Positions 35,105 through 42,569 of a stretch of DNA of 42,569 nucleotides are shown one piece after another. The translations under genes were made by a program, and so were the position numbers. Source of the stretch: a virus; IMG/VR virus record IMGVR_UViG_3300005468_000030, positions 1 to 42,569 of that record. One strand, written 5' to 3'. Under the pieces are notes generated by a model. The model saw only the letters and a program-made list of their open reading frames with translations, was not told the origin of the DNA and made no database searches. Numbering within the stretch: the first letter of the stretch is position 1; the number at the start of each line of letters is the position of its first letter.

Positions 35105-36754
35105 CTACAGCTTCATGTCGATGATAGTACGTGCGCGGCGTTCGTCAATCTTCGCCTGCAACTCCATCGCCTGAAGCTCCAGCGCAGCCACCCGCTGGTT
35201 AGCCTTCTCCAGCTCTTTCTCGTCCGGCTGCGTGTTCTCTGCGTCGGCGGTCAAAACGTCCGGCAGAACGTCTTCCAGCACGATACCTGCGGCGACGAGG
35301 GAGATCTGCTCACCGGCCGCTGTGATCGAATACTGTGGTTCCTCGATCGGGAAGCCCGGCGTGTTCACTGCAAGGGCGGCCACCAGTTCAAGATTTCCGC
35401 CAGTTCGCCGCCAGTCTCCAGAGAGTGGGTGTGCTCGCAGCTGCTGAGCTTCCAAGTCCCCGGTACCCGCAGCCATTGCTCCGGCGACCCAGATACCCCA
35501 AGCATCTTCGCCGACATTGACCTGGGCAACGGCAGTACCTGCATCGTCGTAGTGGGCCGCAGCAGCGATGTAACCCAGGCCGGTGTCGGCGTGTCCGCCT
35601 CCGTAGGTAAGATTCCCCGCTGGCAACAGGGTGCCATCAGCAGTGAGAACAGTTCCAGTCTTGAAGTGGGCATAGTTCGTGATGCTACGTGGTGCTACCA
35701 CACAGCTGTTGCCTACGCCACGGTGGCATGTGTTCCACTGCGCCAGGTGCCCGTAGACACGGCCGTCGGCTTCCACGCGTAGTTTCGTTGGCGCGGAAAG
35801 CATCGGGTCCTGGAACCAGTCTGCTGGCGGCATGACTGGTGCTGCCGCTGACGTCATCGATTCGCCTGTGTCGCCGCCACCGCCGAATCGTTTCTGGATC
35901 CGGTTCAGGATGCCCTGGATTTTCGACTTGTCGGAGGCAGGGATACCGGATCCGGCTAGCCGGGAATCAGCATTGTTGACGGCACGGGGAATGATGGTTA
36001 GTTTCCCGTCGATGACGTCAGCGACCGGGAACTTGTAGGAGCCTAGTTTTTCTGCGTTTGCAGCGTCCCACCATAGGAATGCTTTACGGAATTTCCCCAT
36101 GTCACCGTCAGCCCACGATTCGATGCGTTGGCGGGCGGCGCCGGAGTCCCATTCCCGGCTGGTGTCGGCGATCGGGTAGCTGCCCCATCCGGCGGTGTTG
36201 ACGGCGGCAATGATTTCGTCGGGCATTTCGTCCTCCTCCCCGCCGAAAGAGGCGGTTGTGGTGTCAGGTTCGATGACTGGTTCGTCGGCTGCCGATTTCT
36301 CGGGCGGCCGATCCCATGGTGGCACCATGCGTGGGTCGTTCCATAGTGTTTGGAACTTGTCATAGATCCGGGTGATGGTTGCTTTAATCAGGTCTTGTTG
36401 TTCCGGTGGAATAGACGAAACACCGTGGGCGCCGGACAACTGTGCGGCGGCGGAGAACACTGCTGCGGGTACAAGTTTCACGGTGCCGTCGTCGAATACG
36501 TCAGCGAACGGCAGCCGATATGAGTTGCGGTTGTTGGCGAGTTTCTTTTCGTCGCGCCAGAAGAACCAGGAACTGAATTCGGTGACGGATTGCGCTTTCG
36601 ACGCCAGCCGGTTTGTTGCGGCACGGAACGCGAATTTGGTGTCACGGTCGGCGATCGGCAGTGTTTCCCAGCCGCGAGTGTTGACTGCTGCGGTAAGCTC
36701 GCCGTCGTATTCCAGTGGCACGTCGTAGGCGTCGTCGTATTCGTCGGTGTACAT
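35105..36754 (-). CDS. Head maturation protease/scaffold candidate with tandem repeats
   Basis: 549 residues. Two copies of a roughly 100-residue unit occur near residues 15-115 and 185-285: AAVNTRGWETLPIADRDTKF and AAVNTAGWGSYPIADTSREW, each followed by F-x-W and PxADV-DG segments. The second half (LRVEADGRVYGHLAQWNTCH, HYDDAGTAVAQVNVGEDAWG) resembles capsid-maturation protease domains, and a coiled coil ends the protein (residues 505-549). Start fixed by TGATG overlap with the MuF-like gene. Confidence 0.68.
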   Translation of the reverse strand: MYTDEYDDAYDVPLEYDGELTAAVNTRGWETLPIADRDTKFAFRAATNRLASKAQSVTEFSSWFFWRDEKKLANNRNSYRLPFADVFDDGTVKLVPAAVFSAAAQLSGAHGVSSIPPEQQDLIKATITRIYDKFQTLWNDPRMVPPWDRPPEKSAADEPVIEPDTTTASFGGEEDEMPDEIIAAVNTAGWGSYPIADTSREWDSGAARQRIESWADGDMGKFRKAFLWWDAANAEKLGSYKFPVADVIDGKLTIIPRAVNNADSRLAGSGIPASDKSKIQGILNRIQKRFGGGGDTGESMTSAAAPVMPPADWFQDPMLSAPTKLRVEADGRVYGHLAQWNTCHRGVGNSCVVAPRSITNYAHFKTGTVLTADGTLLPAGNLTYGGGHADTGLGYIAAAAHYDDAGTAVAQVNVGEDAWGIWVAGAMAAGTGDLEAQQLRAHPLSGDWRRTGGNLELVAALAVNTPGFPIEEPQYSITAAGEQISLVAAGIVLEDVLPDVLTADAENTQPDEKELEKANQRVAALELQAMELQAKIDERRARTIIDMKL

Positions 36755-37470
36755 CACGCACCCCGTTTCACGATCCGAAGCCAGCATCGGCAGTTGACGA
36801 CGAGGCTGGGTGGCGCTGCGGGGTCCATTGGATACATCATGGGGAATCCGCCGACGATGAAAGGCTCGGTGAGGTCTTTGCGCTGTCCCTGGGCGTGTTC
36901 ATGAGCGTCCCGGACGAGGTTGTCTCGTCGGGTCTGCCAAATTTTTTGGCGCCGGATACCATCGCGTCGTTGCGCGCTAAGCGCACCGCTGAGGGTTCCA
37001 GCTTGCGCCCATCGGTCGCCTTCGGTAGCGGCCACTTGGCGCGATTTCGCCGCCCAGTGAGGGTTTTGTGGGTCGAGGAATTGTGTGATGGACGCAGCAG
37101 CTACTACCGCAGTCACCCCGAGTGTGAGATTCACGAGGGTCGATTGTATTTCCCCGATTTGCCCCATCAGGTAGACCAACGTGGCGGCGGCAGCGCCGAC
37201 CATGATGGCGTCGCCCACGGTGAAGGTGTCTTCGACAGCCTCTGACTTATAATTCTCGGCTGCGATGGGTGCAAGCTGCTGGTTTTCGACTTGTTCGATT
37301 TCTGAGCGCCACAAAGCTGCGGTGCTGTTGATCGCAGCTGGGTCCGGCATCATCCCGTACCGGTTGTAGCTGAGCAGCACCGTGCGCCGCACCACCGGCA
37401 GCCACGTGTCGTACGCCTGCTGCATAGCGACAGCGACAGTGTCTTCCTGGGCTTGGGTTAGCTCTGCCAT
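36754..37470 (-). CDS. MuF-like minor head protein
   Basis: 238 residues. The C-terminal part has the SPP1 gp7/MuF pattern: RRDNLVRDAHEHAQGQ, EPFIVGGFPMMYPMDP, APPSLVVNCRCWLRIV. A hydrophobic stretch (VGDAIMVGAAAATLVYLMG) lies in the middle. Few copies per head, next to the portal. Overlaps the portal gene by 13 bases. Confidence 0.83.
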   Translation of the reverse strand: MAELTQAQEDTVAVAMQQAYDTWLPVVRRTVLLSYNRYGMMPDPAAINSTAALWRSEIEQVENQQLAPIAAENYKSEAVEDTFTVGDAIMVGAAAATLVYLMGQIGEIQSTLVNLTLGVTAVVAAASITQFLDPQNPHWAAKSRQVAATEGDRWAQAGTLSGALSAQRRDGIRRQKIWQTRRDNLVRDAHEHAQGQRKDLTEPFIVGGFPMMYPMDPAAPPSLVVNCRCWLRIVKRGA

Positions 37471-39290
37471 GCTGCCAGCCCATGATCTTCCAGGACGGAC
37501 GCCAGCAGGTTACGGTCATGGCCAGCCGACCGGCACAACAGGCTGCGGGTATAAGCAGCAAGTAGGGCACGGAGTTGGACCGGGTCGACACCTGTGCCCG
37601 CCACCGCGTCTGGCAGGGCTCCGAACGCTCCGGCCATCAACTCAGCAGCCTGCCCTTCATCGACACGCAGCTTTGTATGCAGCATGTGTGGTTCGGTGTC
37701 GGGGAACTCTTTACGAACCTGCGGCGTCTTCAGCCGGTTCCCGGCCAGCCGCAACGCGTTGTGGACTTCAGCGGACGCAGCAGCGAGAAGAGCCGTCGGC
37801 TGGCCGAGATGCGAGGCGATGATTCCTGGGACGTCAGTGACCGTCTCAGAGGGCCGCGCAGGCATCGGCTGTTTACCTTCAACCGGCACCCGGCCCGGTA
37901 CCGGGGGTGGGGGAGTGACGCCTTCGACTGGCAGCGAAACTTCGATCTCCAAGCCGGACGCGTCCACGATGTGTGGGTCCATGACAAGCTGCGGATCACG
38001 GAGCAGCATGGCCTGGACTTTCTTCTGCGTGATCTCCTCTTCGCCGGGCGCGTCGGACTCTTTGAAGTCGCCGTAGAACCGCAACGCTTCCGCCGAGAGG
38101 GCATCGACGTTGTAGGCGTTGAGTGCGTCCGCGAACCGGTTGGGGCGTACCGTCAAAGCGCTGGTGTCGGCTTGGAACGTGTAGCGGGAGGGGTCTTTTC
38201 CCAGCCGCTTCAACGCTGGCGCGAGGTAGCTGGTGTTCAACGCCTCGATGATCAAGTTGAGTAGTGGTTCGACATGGTATTTGACGGCGGATTCGCCGAC
38301 TTCCCATGCTGACCATTGGTTGGATTGACCAGTGCCGAGAATGATTTCCGGCGGCAGGCTCATGGTGATCGCGAGCTGCTGCAACGCCATTTCTTCGAGG
38401 TCGCGTAGCTGGTCGCTCATGACGGAGCCGAACTTGATGGGCTCTTTGAACATGTGCGGCAGAATGTCGGCGTCTACTTCGAAGAAGATAGGGCTCAGTG
38501 ATGCGGCGCTGCCTTTGCCTTCGAGGCTGGCGTTGGCTGCGTCTACGAGGGCGCGTTGAATAGACGGGGCGCCGGGTGGCGTGGAGTCGTCGTAGGTGAA
38601 GTCAAGCCCAGCAGGGATGGGGTAGATGCCAGCGTTGGCGAGACGGCTGTCTGTTTGTGCGGCTTTGAACTTGTACAGCTGTTCCAGTTCGCGGAGGGTT
38701 TGCAATGCGGCCATGCCGACAGAGTCGGCGTACCATGGTTGGTCGCTGCGTTGTTTCCAGACGCGGATGACGATTGCTGATCCGTCGGGGATTTTCTCTG
38801 AATAGGCTGTGCCTTGACCGACCCAGATTCCGCCTTTGTACGGGGCCACCATGTAGGGCGCTACAACGGTCCAGGCGTCTTTTCCGCTTCCGGCTTTGCC
38901 TTGGCCGATGACGTAGCATTCACCGGCTACGGTGATGCTTACGGCAATGTTGTTGATGATTTCGGCTTTGGTTGTGGGGCCGCCGAAAAGGGTGTCGGCG
39001 ATGGCTGCCACTTCAGGGTTGTCGGTGCGGGCGCCGACTACGCCTAGTTCGTTGACGTCGGCGACGTAGATTTCGGCGCGGGAGCAGGCTGACCCGATCC
39101 AGTTGGATCCGTAGTGGAATGCGCCGATGAGCCGATAATAGTCCCAGCATGCCCGCTGCCATGATTGGTCGATCATGGAGAAGTTTTTCCAGCTTGGGTT
39201 ATTGAGCTGGACTTGTACGGCGGATGCGAGGAGCGGGACGCGTTTGTCTAGTTCGGCTAGTTCTTTTTTGGCGCGGGTGCCTACGGCCAT
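37458..39290 (-). CDS. Portal protein
   Basis: 610 residues. Typical portal content: WQRACWDYYRLIGAFHYGSN, SACSRAEIYVADV, then a clip/stem region and ELEQLYKFKAAQTDSRLANA, SLPPEIILGTGQSNQWSAWE in the C-terminal half. Forms the dodecameric DNA gate of the head. Position between terminase and MuF-like gene agrees. Confidence 0.9.
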   Translation of the reverse strand: MAVGTRAKKELAELDKRVPLLASAVQVQLNNPSWKNFSMIDQSWQRACWDYYRLIGAFHYGSNWIGSACSRAEIYVADVNELGVVGARTDNPEVAAIADTLFGGPTTKAEIINNIAVSITVAGECYVIGQGKAGSGKDAWTVVAPYMVAPYKGGIWVGQGTAYSEKIPDGSAIVIRVWKQRSDQPWYADSVGMAALQTLRELEQLYKFKAAQTDSRLANAGIYPIPAGLDFTYDDSTPPGAPSIQRALVDAANASLEGKGSAASLSPIFFEVDADILPHMFKEPIKFGSVMSDQLRDLEEMALQQLAITMSLPPEIILGTGQSNQWSAWEVGESAVKYHVEPLLNLIIEALNTSYLAPALKRLGKDPSRYTFQADTSALTVRPNRFADALNAYNVDALSAEALRFYGDFKESDAPGEEEITQKKVQAMLLRDPQLVMDPHIVDASGLEIEVSLPVEGVTPPPPVPGRVPVEGKQPMPARPSETVTDVPGIIASHLGQPTALLAAASAEVHNALRLAGNRLKTPQVRKEFPDTEPHMLHTKLRVDEGQAAELMAGAFGALPDAVAGTGVDPVQLRALLAAYTRSLLCRSAGHDRNLLASVLEDHGLAAWQS

Positions 39291-39586
39291 TATTCGCCTC
39301 CCGTTGTGGTGCGGGGCTCCCAGTTGAGGAGACGCGGGGCTAGTTCAGCTACAGCCAGGATCAAGTAACAGGTATTGAGCCACTTGTTGGTGGGCCAAAT
39401 CAAATGGGGGATGATGATGAAGCTTGCCCAGAAACCGAAGCAGAATACGCAGTGTACTAGGTAGCTTAGCTTCGAGTTGAGTCCTGTTTTTTTCAGGATC
39501 AATGCTCTTAGTGGAAGCGTGATGTTGTCGAGGACGCCGAGACGTGTGGTGCGCATAACGGCAAGCGTCAGCACAATGAATGTCAT
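39290..39586 (-). CDS. DUF1360-like membrane protein
   Basis: 98 residues from the ATG at 39586. LTLAVMRTTRLGVLDNITLP, then YLVHCVFCFGFWASFIIIPH, matches the DUF1360 pattern with its CxxCxGFW motif; two or three transmembrane helices. An ATG at 39613 lies inside the -10 box described below, so the shorter start is preferred. Function unknown. Confidence 0.72.
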   Translation of the reverse strand: MTFIVLTLAVMRTTRLGVLDNITLPLRALILKKTGLNSKLSYLVHCVFCFGFWASFIIIPHLIWPTNKWLNTCYLILAVAELAPRLLNWEPRTTTGGE

Positions 39587-39604
39587 CGGGTCGATCACGT
39601 TATG

Positions 39605-39634
39605 ATCATACACATTTTCTGTGTTTTGTTGTAA
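39605..39634 (-). promoter_or_regulatory. Promoter, TTACAA-N18-TATGAT
   Basis: Minus strand -35 TTACAA (39634-39629), 18-base spacer, -10 TATGAT (39610-39605), about 18 bases before the ATG at 39586. It would drive the portal gene cluster. Confidence 0.5.
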
Positions 39635-39648
39635 GATGCGGGCGAAAA

Positions 39649-39686
39649 GACAACCGCCGCCAGTTCCCGTGCTGGCGGCGGTTGTC
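39649..39686 (-). terminator. 15-bp hairpin terminator
   Basis: Perfect repeat GACAACCGCCGCCAG (39649-39663) / CTGGCGGCGGTTGTC (39672-39686), followed on the minus strand by TTTTCGCCC, after the stop at 39692. Confidence 0.85.
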
Positions 39687-39691
39687 TGTTT

Positions 39692-39997
39692 CTATAGGCT
39701 GATTGCTGTGGCTTTATAGCATTGGATTGGGATGGTTAGCCATGGTGCTTGTTGGGATAGGTATTCGAGCATGTTGCCCATGTCTGTTGCGTTGAGTTTG
39801 ATTTTGAAGCAGGCGCTGGGTGGGCATTCGTTGCCGCAGGGGCCGTAGGAGTCGAATCCGGGCCATTCGTCGTTGTCTTTGGTGACGTGGAGGATGGCTG
39901 CTGCTACTTCTTCCAGGTGCCGGAACCAATCGAACTGTGTCGTTTCTCCTGTGGCGCGCATGGTGATGAACCAGAGATCTTTTTCCGCTTCGTCCAT
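39692..39997 (-). CDS. Hypothetical protein downstream of terminase
   Basis: 101 residues: WFITMRATGETTQFDWFRHL, helical, then CGNECPPSACFKIKLNATDM with three Cys. It lies between the large terminase gene and a terminator. Unknown function. Confidence 0.6.
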   Translation of the reverse strand: MDEAEKDLWFITMRATGETTQFDWFRHLEEVAAAILHVTKDNDEWPGFDSYGPCGNECPPSACFKIKLNATDMGNMLEYLSQQAPWLTIPIQCYKATAISL

Positions 39998-40043
39998 CCC
40001 TCGAAACTAGTCCCCAGCCGATCTTCGCGGCTCATACTTTCGG

Positions 40044-41507
40044 TCAGATTTTTCTGACCCATCCGCCAGCACGGTACCCGTTGGCCTGCGTCATCTTCGG
40101 TGTCAATGCGTCGATGGTCAACTGTGCCGGTGAAACGATGCGGGCTTTCTTCGACTCGCCTTCCATCAGGAATCGGCACGCGTGTACGAACGCGTCGAGG
40201 CGGTCGGGGGAGTCGTAGCCTGCGAGGGGATCCCACGCCACGAGTTGTTCTTCAAGCTTCGGGAACGTGCCGACAATGTGAATCCGATGCTGCTGGTAGC
40301 GCATCGAGACGGGTTCGGCGCGGAGCTTTTTGCCTTGGAATGAACGCACCGGTTTCAGTGGGGGATTGGTGTGTTCGGGGAAGAACCCTTCTTTCTGCAA
40401 TTCCCTATAGGCATCGACAAGAACTTGTTCCATCCATGCGTGGCCAAGGTTGTTCTCATACACCAGCACGTCTGCTTCATAGCGTTCAAATACGCGCCAG
40501 CAGTGAAGGGCGGCTTCCCGTCCGACAAGGTTGATGGATGCGTCTTCGAGGACATACATGTGGTCGCGGTCGTCGCGGACAACAACAACGACACCCATTT
40601 CGTCGCCTTTTTCGGCGCCGGTAAGTGAGGGGTCGACAGCGACGACACGGTAGGTGGTGTTGAGTGGTCCGATAGCGACACGTGTGGCGGCGATGTCGGC
40701 TGAGGAGAACAGGGCGCCTTCGATGTCTTCGAGCATTTCGCCGTCTAGTTCCTGACGGCCGATGCGTGTTCCCTCGTATTTCTTGTACATGCCGTCGACA
40801 GCGATTTTGCTTAGATTGCTAGCGTTATCCCTGGTGGATCCTCGTGAGACTTCCACTGTGCCGTCGCCACTGTTAAGCCACTCCTTGAGGAGAGTGATTG
40901 GCTTGGGGGTGGTGGTGACGAAGCAGCGGGGGTGGTCGCCTTCGATGTCGGCTCGTAGTGAGGGCATGAGTCCCTCGTACCAGACGCGGTCTGGGTTTTT
41001 CCATGTGCAGACTTCGTCGAGCCACATGGATGTATTGTTTCCGCCTCGGCCGCAGTCTGGGTTGTCGGCGCCTTCAAAGAACATTTTGACACCGGTTTTA
41101 TTGATGACAATTTTGGGTTTTGGGCTGCGGGTGTAGGTGTATTCGATGTTGCGCCGGTCTAGGACGTAGAGGATTCCGGAGTCGCCTTCTACGCAGACTT
41201 TGCGGGCTTCGCTGAGTGATTCGGCTACGACGAGGTGTTCGGTGGGTTTCCCGGCACGGTTGTAGGGGTAGCGGATGGCTCGTTCGACGATCCATTCGGC
41301 GCCGGAGCGGGTTTTTCCGGTTCCTCGTCCGGCGAGGTATAGGAAGATTGCGTAGGCGGTTTCGGGTGGGATTTGTTCGGGGCGGGCGACCCACCACCAT
41401 TCTTCGTTGACGATGTCGCGGAGGGTTTGGACGTCTTGGTCGGCCAGCCATTGTTCCTGTGCCTGGGGGGGCAGGAACGCGAATTCGTCTCGTAGCGACA
41501 TGGCCAT
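40044..41507 (-). CDS. Terminase large subunit
   Basis: 487 residues. ATPase: Walker A GRGTGKTRSG (60-69), Walker B MWLDEV (161-166), coupling motif VTTTPKP (198-204 region). RNase H-like nuclease: AVDPS with Asp292, VLVYENN and the final Asp in DRLDAFVHA. Cuts and packages DNA at the portal. No small-subunit gene is recognisable next to it. Confidence 0.93.
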   Translation of the reverse strand: MAMSLRDEFAFLPPQAQEQWLADQDVQTLRDIVNEEWWWVARPEQIPPETAYAIFLYLAGRGTGKTRSGAEWIVERAIRYPYNRAGKPTEHLVVAESLSEARKVCVEGDSGILYVLDRRNIEYTYTRSPKPKIVINKTGVKMFFEGADNPDCGRGGNNTSMWLDEVCTWKNPDRVWYEGLMPSLRADIEGDHPRCFVTTTPKPITLLKEWLNSGDGTVEVSRGSTRDNASNLSKIAVDGMYKKYEGTRIGRQELDGEMLEDIEGALFSSADIAATRVAIGPLNTTYRVVAVDPSLTGAEKGDEMGVVVVVRDDRDHMYVLEDASINLVGREAALHCWRVFERYEADVLVYENNLGHAWMEQVLVDAYRELQKEGFFPEHTNPPLKPVRSFQGKKLRAEPVSMRYQQHRIHIVGTFPKLEEQLVAWDPLAGYDSPDRLDAFVHACRFLMEGESKKARIVSPAQLTIDALTPKMTQANGYRAGGWVRKI

Positions 41508-41640
41508 GTCATGATCATAGCCGACATGCTGTCAATAGATGCAAGTTGTCTTGTTGCTGGTTTTGTCGTATGGGGGATCTAGCATTAGCCGAACGGATGA
41601 TGTACGTTCGTATGAAGCCGGATCAACCATAAGGATGGCG

Positions 41641-42516
41641 ATGGGTCGCGCACTCTGCCGCAAATGTGGGATCGTCCTCGATGCCTACTACCTGGAACGC
41701 GGCGAGGAATACCACGCACCTTGCGCCCCAGCCTCACTCCTGTTCGATGACCCGGAGCCAGTACCAGGGTTGACAAACGGCGACCCGTATGCCCGCCGTT
41801 TGCGTGACGACGTCACCGAGATTGTGTTGTGGGCCAACCGGACCAGCACCCGCAGCCAGCAGACGGAGCTGGGCGCCAGCGAGGTCGGCGTCGAATGCTA
41901 CCGGCGTCTCGGGTACCGCATCGCCGACGTCATCCCCACCAACACTGACCTTGATCCGTGGCCAGCCATTGTCGGCACCGCTGTGCATACGTGGCTGGAA
42001 ACAGCGTTGATCAAATATGAGGACGTGCATCGTCTGGACCGCTGGCACACCGAGATGGTTGTCCGGCCAGCAAAGAACGTGCTCGGCCACACCGATGCCT
42101 ATGACGCAGATTTTGCGGCTGTCGTCGACTGGAAGACCGCTAACACGGAAAAGATGCGGGAATACCGTAAGGATCCGGCAAGCATTCCCGGCTATTACAT
42201 CGACCAGATCCACCTGTATGGCTTGGGTCATGTGAAGGCTGGCCGTCGGGTGGAGCGGGTGGCGTTGGTGTTCCTGCCGCGTGCTGGATGGCTTTCCGGC
42301 ATGTATGTGTGGTCGGCGCCGTTTGATCAAGCCATTGCCGAAGCCGCTCTTGACAAGGTCAACAAGGTGGCGGCTGGGCTCATCTACTACAAGGTCACCG
42401 AGGAGCCGGGCAACTGGGAGAAGATCCCGGCCACGCCCACTAAAGACTGCACCTGGTGCCCTTGGTTCAACCCCGAAGTTGATCAGGCTTCGGCAGCCGG
42501 ATGTCCCGGCAAATAG
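41641..42516 (+). CDS. Cas4/RecB-like PD-(D/E)XK exonuclease
   Basis: 291 residues. N-terminal zinc knuckle CRKCG..HAPC (6-28). The nuclease core shows His116, GHTDAYD (Asp152), VVDWKTA (Asp163, Lys165) and YYIDQIHLYG (Gln189, Tyr193), as in Cas4/AddB-type nucleases. Cys86 together with the C-terminal DCTWCPW and a last Cys near 289 could hold a 4Fe-4S cluster. AAGGA fixes the start at 41641. A role in DNA end processing or recombination is likely. Confidence 0.85.
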   Translation: MGRALCRKCGIVLDAYYLERGEEYHAPCAPASLLFDDPEPVPGLTNGDPYARRLRDDVTEIVLWANRTSTRSQQTELGASEVGVECYRRLGYRIADVIPTNTDLDPWPAIVGTAVHTWLETALIKYEDVHRLDRWHTEMVVRPAKNVLGHTDAYDADFAAVVDWKTANTEKMREYRKDPASIPGYYIDQIHLYGLGHVKAGRRVERVALVFLPRAGWLSGMYVWSAPFDQAIAEAALDKVNKVAAGLIYYKVTEEPGNWEKIPATPTKDCTWCPWFNPEVDQASAAGCPGK

Positions 42517-42543
42517 CAAACAGAAGCAGAAAGGGACAACCTT

Positions 42544-42569
42544 ATGTTTGATGATCCGACACAGGCCCC
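42544..42569 (+). CDS. Start of next gene (partial)
   Basis: AAAGGGA ribosome site and ATG at 42544; only MFDDPTQA is visible before the window ends. Probably cotranscribed with the nuclease. Confidence 0.5.

Overview
The window is a 42.6 kb piece of the genome of a tailed actinobacteriophage with a long, non-contractile (siphovirus-type) tail. Evidence: a complete head-and-tail module (terminase, portal, capsid, tape measure, minor tail genes), an endolysin, an actinobacterial DUF397/XRE gene pair, and high-GC, tightly overlapping genes. I see no integrase, no 16S/23S rRNA and no CRISPR array. The host genus cannot be read from the sequence; Streptomyces or a relative is a guess.

Layout. 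(1) 1-1573: four overlapping rightward small genes ending in a strong terminator. (2) 1586-7261: mostly leftward. A tRNA-Gln-like gene is preceded by an unusual RNA locus (1661-1942): a tRNA whose 3' half lies upstream of its 5' half, flanked by sequences that fold as the two halves of a circularly permuted group I intron. Then come a structural-type gene, a rightward dCTP deaminase, tRNA-Phe, a translationally coupled operon (SPFH/Band-7 lipoprotein, two mini membrane proteins, a dual-specificity phosphatase) and a AAA+ ATPase with its own promoter and terminators. (3) 7317-12378: a leftward tRNA array interleaved with small protein genes (including an XRE/DUF397 pair) and at least five structured RNAs that are not canonical tRNAs. 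With tRNA-Gln and tRNA-Phe to its left there are 27 conventional tRNAs covering all 20 amino acids, none with an encoded CCA, plus two permuted tRNA-like loci and one degenerate tRNA. A single strong promoter at 12426-12455 points into the array. (4) 12492-15366: a divergent rightward operon of small early-type genes (AbrB-like, nuclease-like, HTH, zinc and membrane proteins). (5) 15366-17261: lysis region with endolysin and a coiled-coil membrane protein, with start codons lying directly behind -10 boxes. (6) 17321-41507: the virion module, all leftward, read from the large terminase at the right end through portal, MuF-like protein, protease/scaffold candidate, major capsid protein, major tail protein, head-tail connectors, tail chaperones and tape measure to four receptor-binding-type tail proteins at the left. 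A three-gene rightward HicA-like/XRE cassette is inserted next to the capsid gene. (7) 41641-end: a Cas4/RecB-like nuclease and the start of the next gene.

How it fits together: the tRNA set would support translation as host tRNAs or codon demand shift; dCTP deaminase and the nuclease belong to DNA metabolism; the virion and lysis modules build and release the particle. The most unusual feature is the permuted tRNA inside a permuted self-splicing intron, where RNase P cleavage of the neighbouring tRNA would set one end of the ribozyme.
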